Positions 35,306-45,950 of a stretch of 64,000 nt of DNA are shown piece after piece; the first letter of the stretch is position 1, and the number at the start of each line of letters is the position of its first letter. The DNA lies in contig NC_063168.1 in NCBI RefSeq assembly GCF_023159225.1, forward strand, positions 59,251,398 through 59,315,397. The letters run 5' to 3'. The stretch comes from Perognathus longimembris pacificus (lineage: Eukaryota > Chordata > Mammalia > Rodentia > Heteromyidae). Position numbers and translations under genes: made by a program. The notes beneath the pieces were generated by a model. The model did not search any database and was not told the origin of the DNA. It saw only the letters and a program-made list of their open reading frames with translations.

Positions 35306-35537
35306 TTGTGTGCTAGCTCTGGGGCTTGAACTCAGGGTCAAGGCACTCTGCCTTAGCTTTTCACTCAAAGCTGCCACTCTGCCGCTTGAGTCACAGCTCC
35401 TCTTCTAGCTTTTTGGTGGTGAATTGCTGGTAAGAGTCACATGGACCTTGCTTCCTCAGGCTGGCTTCAAGCCAAGATCCTTGGATCTCAGCCTGCTAAG
35501 TAGCTAGGATTACAGGTGTGAGCCGCCAGCGCCCATG
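35306..35537 (-). mobile_element. dimeric SINE, antisense
   Basis: Reverse right arm GGGGCTTGAACTCAGGG and GCCGCTTGAGTCACAGC; reverse left arm AGTAGCTAGGATTACAGG. Confidence 0.85.
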
Positions 35538-35837
35538 TCAGAGATAACTTTTCACATACGGTATCCTAGGCCAGCAGAGCTGGCCCTGCCTAGGCCTTGG
35601 ACAATTTTCATTCAACCTTGGCAGAGCTGATGCCTGGCCTAGAGTCTGACACAGGCAAGTCAGACTGCTGCTGCTCCTGCCAGCAAGTTGGTGAGAATCA
35701 AGAGACTTGCAGGAATGATGCATTGCTCCTTCTGTGTCAGAAGGCAGAGCTGCTTGACCTGACCCCATGGTCTGAACAGCATCCTCCCTAACCTGACACC
35801 AGCCTGCTCCCCTCCCGTGGGCTGAGCCCAGCCACAG

Positions 35838-35878
35838 ACACCAGAGGGCGAAGGCAGCACAGCGGCGCCCCCTGCTGG
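35838..35878. promoter_or_regulatory. pair of CTCF-like motifs in opposite orientation
   Basis: GCGCCCCCTGCTGG at 35865-35878 is the reverse complement of CCAGCAGGGGGCGC, a near-perfect CTCF core on the minus strand. On +, ACACCAGAGGGCGA at 35838-35851 matches the CCACNAGGGGGCGC-type core at most positions. CTCF shapes chromatin loops. Occupancy is inferred from sequence only. Confidence 0.65.
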
Positions 35879-36121
35879 TGAGAAAGTCAGGGTCTACCTT
35901 TGTCCATCCAGAGGCAGGTATGTGCCCAGGGAAGCTCTTGTCTGCCCAGAAGTTCTAGCTCCACTGACAAGGTGGGCTAAGGGTAGCCGATCTCCACTGA
36001 GAACACAGCAATCTGCCCACTCACCTCATGTAAGATGGAATCCCTGAAGGAATGACCAGAGTCTATCTAACTAACTCTATTTAATCCTGACCATCATCTG
36101 AAGAAGAAGAATAAAAGTCCC

Positions 36122-36337
36122 TAGCCAGGCACTAGTGGCTCATGCCTAAAAAGTTGCTACCTACTCAGGAAGCTGAGATCTGAGGATTGCAGTTTGGAGT
36201 CTGTGAGACTCTTATCTCCAGTTAACCACCAAAAAGTCGAGCTATAGCTGAAGTAGTTGAGGATCAGCATTGACCAAAAAAGCTAAGGGACGGTGCACAG
36301 GCCCTGAGTTCAAACCCCAGTAGCACCACAAAAAAAT
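36122..36337 (+). mobile_element. dimeric SINE, diverged
   Basis: GTGGCTCATGCCTAAAA, GAAGCTGAGATCTGAGGATT, CTTATCTCCAGTTAACC and GAGTTCAAACCCC, then poly-A of 7. Confidence 0.78.
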
Positions 36338-37129
36338 GAGCCACCCATTTTCAGAAGAGAAAACAGGCTCAGAGATTGACTACATTCATGCTTATACAAA
36401 TAGTTCAGTGGCAGAACTAGGCTGAACCCAAATCTGCTGACTCCCACGTCTTCGCTCACTCTTCCCTCTTTTCACTATGCCCTGAGGAAAGGTAGGAGAG
36501 TGCGCGGCAGCATCTTGGAAGACTGCATCCAGGGAGAAGAAACCCCAGCATTATCTCCATATGCCACCTGCAGTCAGCCTTTGCCAGAGCCTCTGGCCCC
36601 AGCGCCCTTGACTGTAGATTCCTGATCATGAGTGGATTCTTTCACTGCTCAGCATCCTGCTGCTCCCCACTGCCTTCCTCCAACAGATCCCATCAGGGCA
36701 GGGAGCTAAGGCTTTGGGAGCAGGCGAAAGGCCCCCAAGGACCACTCTCATGGGGCCAAGTACCCAAGCCTATGGCCCTTCTGCCCCGTGTGCCAGCGCC
36801 ACAGTGCATGTGTGGTGGATTTCTCAAGGAAGCCAGGACTAATCTGAAGATGGAGGGACGCCTCTTCCCACCACACATCTCACCAAGAACTTTCCTGGCT
36901 TCCCTCAAAGCCTACATCTCCCTGGAAGGAGAGCTGAATAAAATTGTGAGAGAATGGTAGCTGTCCTTCCCATGTTACCTAGCTGCAGGTTCGCAGTGTG
37001 TGGAATCAGCCTCTCCAGACTGGCTTCTCTGGGTGGCAGGAGAGGCAGAACCACATCACCCTTGTAACCTGTGGGCACATGTGTGCATAGCTGTGCCTCC
37101 CAGAACCCTTCCCTCCTACAGAGTACAAG

Positions 37130-37290
37130 CCACCATTAGAATCCATGCTCCATGCCAGACACTGACATTGAAACAACCTTGTGAGATGCATGAAGATCAT
37201 GACGATCAAATAACTTGTTCAAGACCAAATGATGGAACAAGGACTTCACTAAACCCATCTCCTTTTATAGCCTCTAGCACATGCTCAGTA
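37130..37290 (-). mobile_element. MIR SINE relic, antisense
   Basis: AACAACCTTGTGAGATGCAT, CAAATAACTTGTTCAAGACC and AACAAGGACTTCACTAAACC resemble a reversed MIR core. Confidence 0.55.
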
Positions 37291-37365
37291 AATTCAGAAG
37301 ACTGAGGAGAACCCGTGACTTCAAAACTTCACATGAAGTCTGTTTAAAATGAAACATCCTTAAGT

Positions 37366-37660
37366 CAGGTGCTGTGGCTCAAGCTTATAATCCCAGCTAC
37401 TCTAAAGGCAGAGATCTGGAGGCCCATGATTGTATAGGCCAACCCCGGCAAGATACAGTGAGACTCTCCCCATTCAACAAAGGAGCTGGATATGGTGGTA
37501 CAATCTGGAATCACAGCTGTGCAGAAGGTGTATGAAGGGGGGAAAAAAAGAGCTAAAGCATACAAGGGCTGATGGGATAGCTCAAGTGGTAGAACAACTA
37601 ACTGCCTACCAGTGGCAGGCCCTGAACTCAAATCCTAGTACCAATATGAAAGTTTTTTTT
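37366..37660 (+). mobile_element. composite SINE, longer than usual
   Basis: The left arm has GCTGTGGCTCAAGCTTATAA and TCCCAGCTACTC. A second 7SL-like stretch near 37490 (GGATATGGTGGTACAATC) follows, then a tRNA-like arm with GATAGCTCAAGTGGTAGA and GAACTCAAATCC, and a T-run. It could be two nested insertions. Confidence 0.65.
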
Positions 37661-39239
37661 TTAAGTGTTCTTTGTATCACCAAGGCCAGATGTTACATCT
37701 GCCTGACTCAGAAGGTCCCATTCTAAATGTGGAGAGGACCCCTGCCTATGCCCCTGCAGCTCAGCAGCTCTGCCCAGGACCTGTGGACATGCGTGGTCCC
37801 TGGTGGCATCCTCATAGCCCTTTCCCTTCGAGTCTTAATCTGTTTTCTCACCTATTTTCTCTAACGGAAATAGTAGACTCTTCAGCGACGCCTTGCCCTC
37901 GAGAGGATAGTACGTGGCAGAACCCTCTCCTGGGGATTCAGAAATACTCATCGAAGTGGAAATGGATCCTTGTGTGCCTGGGGACTTGCTAGGCCTGACA
38001 CAGCCCTCTGCATGTCATTTCTCATCTTTAATAGCAAAAACAGAGTTCTGGAGGATCCTAGTAGAGCCAGGCATCTCCCCATCAGCTTTCTAAATTACAA
38101 TCGCCACTTCTCACCGTTGCCATACCACCCTTCCTCATGAGTCTCTTCTTTGCTGTTCCACAATGCTTGAGACCTTGACCCACAGGTGGAGGAGAAAGAC
38201 CCTTCGGGGCCCACCCCATCATTTCACAAACCAGCCGATGGAGGCAAAGAGCAGCAGAGTTCACAGCCATAGTTACATGGCAGTGTCAGGCCAGATGTGA
38301 GCCCTCCCTGCTCTCTGGCCAGTGTGATCCAGCTGTGTCCACAACCTCCCACAATAGCAGCTTCGGCTGGAAGCCACAGTGTAGAGGAGGAGTACAGAAG
38401 GAAGGGAGGAAAGATGAAAGGAGATACTCATTGGCTATTGATGATGATGATGATGATTTGCCCTTCCTCCCCAACTTAATCCCCTTTCTCCCCCTTCTTT
38501 GTTTAGTTTCTCCCAATTGTGTGGTTCTGCAGCCAGATCCTAACACAAAGGTCTTCATAAAAATAAATTAATTAATTAAAAATGCCAAAAAGTTCTTGAC
38601 TCCTCACCAAAGCATGAGAAAATCAACTTCCCTTTGTGGACTCCTTTGCCTGGACTCAGCCTATCAAACTGAGTAATACTGAAATGGTTGGTACTTCCTC
38701 CGAGGTCTCCCTGCCTCCTTATAACCCTGGCTGGAACGGATGGTCTCCCTGCACACTGCAAACTCGGTAGCTGGTCTTACACAGATGTCCTCTTGGTTTT
38801 ATGTCTGGAATGGTTGGCCCTTTCTGGCAGTCAGTCTCCCAGCCTCTCACTGCTTTCCTTGGGTCCGCCATTGCTCCTCCTCTGTGTGGGCTTCAGAGAA
38901 CCATGGTCCATGCCTGCTACAGCTTCATGGGCACCGCTCCCCAGTTAGTACTCAGTTCGCATGTAAGTGTGCAGCCTGTCTCCGGAAAGGAGTTGGTGTC
39001 ATGAAGTGGGGCCTTTAGAGAAGACCATAGTACCTGCAATGAACCTCTCACTTGATTTTCTTTTTCTATACACAGAGCTCAGCTTTGTACACAGCCCTGA
39101 GAGGTAGGGACAGATAGTGAAACATCTTTTCTCTGAAAGAGTAACTCTTCATTATGAATGAAGCTCAAATCCTGTTTCTGAATCTCTTGCTCCAACGCAT
39201 TCACTGAAGAGCATTAGTCATTTCATTCTTCTGAAAAAC
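37661..39239. other. intron, unassigned
   Basis: No repeat apart from a GAT run. Frames around 38.7-39.0 kb on + reach about 90 codons without recognisable similarity. Confidence 0.5.
38438..38458 (+). repeat. GAT trinucleotide run
   Basis: Six to seven GAT units. Confidence 0.85.
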
Positions 39240-39440
39240 TTTATTTTTGCCATTCCTGGGGCTTGGGACTCAGGGTCTGAGCACTGTCCCTGGCTTCTTT
39301 TTGCTCAAGGCTAGCACTCTACCACTTGAGCCACTGCGCCACTTCTGACTTTTTCTGTTGATGTGGTACTGAGGAATCGAACCTAGGGCTTCATGCATGC
39401 GAGTCAAGCACTCCACGGCTAAGCCACATTCCCAGCCCCC
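39240..39440 (-). mobile_element. IDL-Geo-type SINE, antisense
   Basis: Reverse right arm GGCTAGCACTCTACCACTTG and reverse ID-like arm ending AAGCCACATTCCCAGCCCC. A short AAAACTT at both ends may be the target duplication. Confidence 0.87.
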
Positions 39441-39442
39441 TC

Positions 39443-39473
39443 GCAAAACTTTCACTGAGCACCACTGTATACC
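39443..39473 (+). mobile_element. L2 fragment, left part, split by SINE
   Basis: CACTGAGCACCACTGTATACC is a decayed L2 3' motif. It is interrupted by the SINE at 39486-39706 and continues at 39719. Confidence 0.55.
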
Positions 39474-39485
39474 AAACCTTGTTTT

Positions 39486-39706
39486 GTTTTGTTTTTTTTT
39501 TTGTTTTTTTTTTGGCCAGTCCTGGGCCTTGGACTCAGGGCCTGAGCACTGTCCCTGGCTTCCTTTTTGCTCAAGGCTAGCACTCCGCCACTTGAGCCAC
39601 AGCACCGCTTCTGGCCGTTTTCTGTATATGTGGTGCTGGGGAACCGAACCTAGGGCCTCGTGTATCCGAGGCAGGCACTCTTGCCACTAGGCTATATCCC
39701 CAGCCC
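39486..39706 (-). mobile_element. IDL-Geo-type SINE inserted in an L2
   Basis: Reverse right arm GGCTAGCACTCCGCCACTTG and reverse ID-like arm ending AGGCTATATCCCCAGCCC, with a T-run as the tail. A 12-bp target duplication, AAACCTTGTTTT, lies at 39474-39485 and 39707-39718, splitting the L2 fragment on both sides. Confidence 0.92.
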
Positions 39707-39718
39707 AAACCTTGTTTT

Positions 39719-39945
39719 AGGCAATGGGCATCCCACAGCCAGAACACACCAAGTTCTCATATCCCTTGAATGCCATTAAGGAGACAAGACATCAAAGCCA
39801 GAAGAAACAAGACAGCAGAAAATTAAGATGTAAGGTATCTGTGACTTGGGGTCATGTAGGAGAGAGTGTTTAGATCAAGTCACCAGCAAGAGCCTCACTG
39901 AAGAGGTAACATTTCAGTAAAGGCAGAGAGACGAGATGATGTGTG
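39719..39945 (+). mobile_element. L2 fragment, right part
   Basis: AGGCAATGGGCATCCCACAG follows the L2 3' order (gap, then ACATTTCAGTAAAGGCAGAG). Confidence 0.55.
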
Positions 39946-40261
39946 AATAACAGGTGGTCAATAGAACGAGTGAGCCCTTCATCATATGCTAGTGCCACAT
40001 AGCTTTCCATAATTACCTCACTTGAACCCAACAGGCTCTGATAAAAATGGGGATTTTGCCTGGCCCATGAAAACACACTAAACTCTGACGCTCAGGTCCC
40101 ATGCTACTCCCAGTGCCTGCACCTGTACATTATTTCTCTGAAAACCTTCTGACTAGTTTCTGGAGAAAGGAGAATCCCAGACAGCCTTAGGCTCCAACCT
40201 GCCTCTCTCTACAGGTCTCAGACACCACTAGTTTGCCTCTCTGGGCCTCTTTCTCCATTCT

Positions 40262-40425
40262 GGCATTTTTGTTGGTTTGGTTGGTTGGTTGCTTGGCTAT
40301 GTAATGAGACAGGATCTCCCTCTGCGGCCCAGGCCAGCCTCAAATTCTCAATCCTCCTGCTTCCACCTCCTGAGTGCAGGAATTGTAGACATGCATCGTT
40401 GCACTGTGCCTGGCTTTGTCTCTAG
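40262..40425 (-). mobile_element. B1 (7SL-derived) SINE, antisense
   Basis: The reverse B1 pattern is clear: GAGACAGGATCTCCCTCTG, CCCAGGCCAGCCTCAAATTC, TTCCACCTCCTGAGTGCAGG, ending at GTGCCTGGC. It is monomeric, without the tRNA-like arm of its neighbours. Confidence 0.82.
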
Positions 40426-40544
40426 CCCATTGCACACAAGCTCATTCACTCTCCATTTGCTAGTGGTCCACCAGCCTCTGTCTTGATTATTCCTGGTGCT
40501 TCTAAAATGGCCTTCCCCTCCTGGTAGGTCTAGAGTATTGATCA

Positions 40545-40735
40545 AGAGCATGGGTTTCAGAGTCAGGTAGAGAAAATAACCCTAGATCTGCCAGCTCCCT
40601 ATCACATGGAGGTCCTTAGACCCCAGTTTTCTTCTCATTAAATAATTATTTCATATAGTTTCTATGCAAGCTAAATAAAGCAATTAATATAAAGCCTATA
40701 AAACTTTCAGTGTTATAAGCACTCCATAAAGGATG
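40545..40735 (+). mobile_element. MIR SINE relic
   Basis: GAGCATGGGTTTCAGAGTCA, TAGATCTGCCAGCTCCCTAT, CCCAGTTTTCTTCTCATTAA and AAAGCAATTAATATAAAGCC match MIR in order. Confidence 0.62.
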
Positions 40736-41082
40736 AGGGTGTGGTTGTTGTTACTTGACTGATATTGGCACCCTGTAGGTATCTTGGCTCTTCAGCAAGC
40801 AGTTACCTGGAGGAAACCATTGGAGGCTGGATACCCTTGCATCTAGCCAATGAGTCTAAGCCACCTACTTCCCTAACTGAAGGTGCCCAGCAGCCACTAC
40901 CCATCGTCAGGTGGCCCCGTCCTTATTCCTCCAATCAGCACGAACCCAAGTACCTTTGCTCCTCTGTCCCAAACTGCCTTTTCCACTGTAAATTCTAAAG
41001 CAGGCCCCAACGGCGGCTCAGTGGTGGCTGTAATTTGTTTGTGATTAGTACTAATTCTCTAAGGTACAATTGGAATTACTTA

Positions 41083-41100
41083 TTGTTTACTGAACAAACA
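41083..41100. promoter_or_regulatory. inverted forkhead-type motif pair
   Basis: TTGTTTAC at 41083-41090 and AACAAACA at 41093-41100 face each other across two bases. Each resembles the forkhead consensus (TGTTTAC, and TGTTTGTT on the other strand). The surrounding 41.0-41.35 kb is free of recognisable repeats and may be conserved noncoding DNA. Function is inference. Confidence 0.35.
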
Positions 41101-41744
41101 GGGAAAGAAAATGACATATTTTACGGGGAGCCATGGTGCAGAATGGCTAACGATCACCCCGCTACAGGAAGATGAATGGGAAAATGTCCACAGAGGTCAT
41201 TTATAATATTAAACGTAAAATTATTGATGTGTCTTTTTAGCAAAAGCAATGAAGATAAATGTTGAATAGAGAAACCTGGGGCTGGGGAAGACCATGCAAC
41301 AAAATAAAGGGGCTTCCAAGGCTATAGAGAAATAAGAAAAATTTTAATTTCTGCAGAGAGCTCAACCGTGAAAAACGAAACACATTCTGCCTTCCTCTTT
41401 GGGCCTCCAGGAACCCGTGGTTCTAAGTGAATTCCTATGGAGACAGGCTTGGTTCCATTGGAGAAACCAGGATTCAGAAAGAGCTTCCCCCAAGAGAGCT
41501 TTCAAATCCACTCGTGGGCCTGGTCTCATTCTGGTACTGGCCTTTTGGTTATCGTCTCTCTTGTTCTCACCTCTAAGTGACCCTAAGCCTGTTAGGGCTG
41601 ACCCAGGGCCACGCAGCTGACTGTGTGATCTGCTTGGCCACTTGCCACAGTAGCCAATGGCCTATTTTCAGCTGCCTGTTATCTAATGCCCTGTCTACTC
41701 TCTACTTAATTTTCCCTGAATCATTCAAGATTAATCTTTTTCTC

Positions 41745-41972
41745 TGTGTGTGCCAGTACGAAAGCTTGAACTCAGGACCTCATACCCTCTCTTGGTTTGT
41801 ATTATTTTTCATCAAGGCTGGTACTCTATCACTTGAGCCATACCTCCACTTCCAGTTTTTTTTGTAATTATTTAAAGGTAAGAGTTGCATGGACTTTTCT
41901 GCTTGAACTGGCTTTGAACCTCAATCCTCAGATCTCAGCCTCCTGAGTAGCTTGGGTTACAGGTGTGAGCCA
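41745..41972 (-). mobile_element. dimeric SINE, antisense
   Basis: Reverse B box AAGCTTGAACTCAGGACC, TATCACTTGAGCCATACC and reverse left arm TGAGTAGCTTGGGTTACAGG. Confidence 0.82.
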
Positions 41973-42195
41973 GCTAGAATCATCTTTTTAAAAGAACTAC
42001 CCTTTATTTTCAGTCTGCTGTTTGAGATCCTTACTTCAAATCTATACCCCCTAACCACACCTGGTAGGTCCTTCCTGGCTATTTGTCTCTCATGTAACCG
42101 TCTCTCCTGAACCTCTATGCCCCTTCTAAGCCATTTTAGCCCTTCCTCTGATTCTAGATCAATACACACAAAGTGCACAAATGTGTGCACTTGTA

Positions 42196-42222
42196 CGTGC
42201 ACGCACACACACACACACACTG
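42196..42222 (+). repeat. CA microsatellite
   Basis: Short CA run after GTGCACGC. Confidence 0.88.
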
Positions 42223-42904
42223 TAGCCCTGTTACATAACTGGTTCTCTCTTCCTTCAGTATCCCTCTGCAGAGATGATGCCCCTGACTACTTTGTAGAAC
42301 TAGATCATGGGCTACACTCTCTTTCTCTCTCTCTCCCTCCCCTCCCCCATGGCTTTCACCCCAATGCCAAGTATATAACAGAATTATGATCTGAAAAGAG
42401 TCTTCCAACAACCCCCACAACTGAATTGAATCATGGGAGAAGAAGTTAGGTGGAATTTATTTTGTGTGACCTAAAAGAATTTTAGATATTTCCAGCAGAA
42501 TGCAAAGGAATTCCACCTCCTGTTAGTCTTTTGCTTGAAACTGGTGATCTATTTTGCATTTTTTCCAGTGCATTCATTAGGACTTGCTAATTGCCAGGCA
42601 ATCTACAGGAAATAAAACAGACCCCCTGCCTCAAGGGATTTGGGACATAGGGAGAAATAAACTCCCACCAATGAATGCACTATCAAGCACAGTAGAAGGT
42701 ATGTAGCCATTTCCAGAACACCCCAGAGAGAGACCTGTGTCTTTCTTCAGGGAGGACAAGCAACTTGGGAAATGGCATCTGAGGAAGGAAGAATTGTTCA
42801 AGTGAGAGGATTCTAGACACCCAAGCCCTGTTACACAAAGCCTGTGAGATGCCGCAGGTTGCGATGTTTAATTAAAGGGCTAAAGGCACACTAGAAAGCT
42901 CGGT

Positions 42905-42921
42905 GGGGGGGGGGGGGGGGG
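42905..42921 (+). repeat. poly-G run (17 G)
   Basis: Seventeen consecutive G after GGT. Homopolymer length is likely to vary and be error-prone. Confidence 0.9.
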
Positions 42922-43447
42922 AGTTGTGCAGTTTGGATGACTTTCTGCAGGAACCAGCAAAGGCTGAAGCTGAATTCAGAAAGCAAACTGATGGTACAGC
43001 GACTACAGACAAATAGTGCTAGACTTCTATTGCAAGTGTGATTTTCATAGCCACTATGGGTGCTGAAATTTCCTTCAGATTTGTTTCTATTATATTTTTT
43101 GGCAGGGTCTGACTCTTTAGGGCCTCACCTCTAGCAGGTGATACAAGAGATTGCCAAAGTTTCTGCCTGCCCCCAGGATTTGTGCTTTCCAACCCCTCAT
43201 GGACCCTTTCCTGTCCAATATTCTATGGCTAATTCTTCCAAACTCTTTGTGATGCCTTGAAAATCAATGCAGACTATGAACCTGTGTGTTTTTTTATGCA
43301 CACATCATTTCCTGTGATACTCACGCTCCCCACCCCCCCCCAAAAAAAAGCTCCTGTAGGTTAGATTGTGTTCCTGATTTACAGAAGGGAAAAAAGCATG
43401 TTATGCCTAGGGATCTTAGCAATATAAGCAGAACAGACTAAGACCTT

Positions 43448-43511
43448 GGGCCTGCTGGAGTCATTGTAGAAATGCAATCGGGCCTGCTGGAGTCATCGTA
43501 GAAATGCAATC
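43448..43511 (+). repeat. 32-bp tandem duplication
   Basis: A 32-bp unit starting GGGCCTGCTGGAGTCAT occurs twice head to tail (43448-43479, 43480-43511) with one T/C difference. Confidence 0.95.
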
Positions 43512-44490
43512 TGATGTGAAAAAAATCTTGGCCCAGTGAGGAGCTCAGCACAGTGAGAGAGAGTAGGTCACTCAGTAGTGGTGGAGGGCTTGAGATTTCT
43601 ATAGGAAAAGAAGGATCCATCTCTCCACTGTGAGAGGTTCTTAGATTTTGGTGTGCCTAAGTATCATTCCAAAAGCCTATGGAACATTCTGGCTCTGGCA
43701 TCCCAAACATACAGTGGGCCCAGGAAGGAACGAGATCACCAAGCTCCTGTATGGCTCTAATATTAGGGTCCATGGGCATGCCAACAATGCAATAGCTATA
43801 GCCCATAGCAAATGAGACTGGCTAGCTTCAGAGGATACAGAAGAGGAAAATAGGTCCCAGAGGCCTAGTGTTAGGCCTCAAACCAGCTCTCTTCTTCCTA
43901 GAAAAATCCTTTCTACCCCAGACCCCTGGCAGCCATCTGTACTTCGTTCTTTTCTTGACTATTTTCAATTTGAGTAGGAATCCAGGATGTCAGCTCTATA
44001 ATGAGGTTGTCCACACTACAATTTATGAAGCCCATAGAAGCCATCAGTAGGACTGGTCTCTGCCAGGCTTAATTTATACACCCAGGTCTAACAACACCCC
44101 CATTAAAGTCAGTAAGGGATCTGTGACTATTGGCCTGGGAACACTATCTGACTACGTCCCTGTCATGTCACCATCCATTTTCATGTCTCTGGGCTTGTGT
44201 ACCTTTCCCCTGGTTCATCCAGTCTGGGAGATGTTAAGTTTTTACCCAGCAAGCAGAAGCTGTGCTCAGGCCCTCGACTCCAGGTTCCCTACCAGCTCAA
44301 AATCCTATGGATGCAAAACTTCCCAATGTAATTTCTCCTTTGTGCTTTAATTTAAGAGCAAAATCTCCTTCTCACTGGAGCAGACTCAACCCCCCCCCCC
44401 ACTTAATGAGTGTCATCATTTAGGCAAGAGCAAGCAGGTGGGAGATGGCCAGAAAGCTGAGACAAATGTTTTTAATGCCACATAAATCAC

Positions 44491-44511
44491 CTTAATTAAA
44501 AATTAATTAAG
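44491..44511. promoter_or_regulatory. perfect palindrome with two TAATTA sites
   Basis: Arms CTTAATTAA (44491-44499) and TTAATTAAG (44503-44511) are exact reverse complements around AAA. Each arm contains TTAATTAA, a core bound by many homeodomain proteins. It could equally be chance in AT-rich DNA. Confidence 0.4.
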
Positions 44512-45440
44512 TGCCCTAAAACTTGACATTCATTTAAAAAAGAAATTTGAGTTATAGAGTTATATAGGTTTCATAGCATCAAATCTCTAAGACACAACTA
44601 AAGGAGGGGGAGAATGCACAGTTTTCTGCTTGGAATGGACAATGGGGGAAAACAGTTTCATTCCCACTGAGTGGACCCAATAAGTCACCTGTGGTGTAGA
44701 ACAGTGATTCACGTAACCTAAGCTGACACCGATGCAAATCTGAACTAATTTCTCCTGCACACGTGGTGGATAAATGGGCACACAAATGCTGCTTCCGAGG
44801 AGATGGTCCAGGATGCAAATGACAGATGACGGAGCCAGGAAATGCCAACACAAGCCAAGCTTGCAGAGTTCATGGCTTAGTGAAGGTGCGTAGGAATAGC
44901 GAAGGCTTCACAAGAGAGCCATTAACACTGTCAGCATTCATCAAGTCAGCACTACCCATGGCAAATCCACTACTAAACACAGCCACCAATAGCCCAGATC
45001 CCAAGAATCTGGAGATCAGAGATGGAACAAAGTCTTGGAGATGGGATGTGAGGTCAACACTGTCATTCCATCAGAGGTCAGTGGAAGCTCAGAAGGGCCC
45101 ACCCAGGATGCATAGATGCTCAGCTGCTGATTCCTCCAGCCCTCCTAGGAAGTGTTATTCCACTGTGTGCCCCCAGGATACCACCAATGCCAATGGCCTC
45201 TCCTGCAAACCTATTGATGTCATTGGACCAGGTGGAGCCTGAACATTGATGCTGTTTCTCATTTCCCAAGTGCTGCTTCTAGAAGATGATAATGTGAGTA
45301 AGAAAAGATCTCACCCTGGGATCATCTGCCCAGCTTCTGGTGCCTTGACTTTCAGTTGCTGCTTGTGAAACCTCAGGCAGAACCCCATTAAGCATTCAGT
45401 CTCATGTAGTGTTTTACTGTTTACAAAGTAATGTAGGGAA

Positions 45441-45687
45441 ACGAGGCACCAGTGGCTCACACCTGAAACCCTAGCTACTCAGAAGGCTGAGATCTGAGGA
45501 TCATGGTAAGAAGCCAGCCTGGCCAAGAAAGTACGTGAGACTCTTATCTCCAATAAACTACTCAGAAAAAGGCTGGAAGTGGTGGTGTGGCTCAAGTGGT
45601 AGAGGGCTAGCCTTGAGCACAAAGAGGCTCAGGAACAGCACCCAGCTCCTGAGTTCAAGCCCTAGGACCTGCAAAAAAAAAAAAAAT
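45441..45687 (+). mobile_element. dimeric SINE (B1-like plus tRNA-like arm)
   Basis: GGCACCAGTGGCTCACACC, CTTATCTCCAATAAACTAC, GTGTGGCTCAAGTGGTAGAG and GAGTTCAAGCCC, ending in 13 A. Confidence 0.88.
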
Positions 45688-45809
45688 CCATGTAGGGATA
45701 ACACTGTTCAAAAAGAAATGTACTCATTACCTGACTTATATAACTGTAAACCCTCTGTATATCACCTTTACAATAAAAAAAGACAAACAACAAAAGAGCA
45801 ACATACACT

Positions 45810-45950
45810 GTGTAGGCCTTTGAATCCCCAGTCTTCTGATTCATCAAATGGGAATAATAACTGTCCTGCTAAGTTCCTACAAGGTTCACAAGGAAGGGTT
45901 AGGAAGGTGCATGGCAAGTCTTTGTGTATACTAACCCACAGTGACTGCTC
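45810..45950 (+). mobile_element. MIR SINE relic
   Basis: CCCCAGTCTTCTGATTCATC, AAATGGGAATAATAACTGTC and GGTTCACAAGGAAGGGTTAG resemble the MIR 3' half. Confidence 0.55.

Larger units (their letters stand above)
42350..45440. other. intron, mostly unassigned
   Basis: Holds a poly-G run, a 32-bp tandem duplication, the TAATTA palindrome and a + frame of 138 codons at 44826-45242 that I cannot relate to any family. Confidence 0.5.

Noticed and set aside
44826..45242. 138-codon + frame as an additional ALK exon
   Set aside because: The translation does not resemble any ALK segment, and the flanks lack matching splice sites in the right phase.
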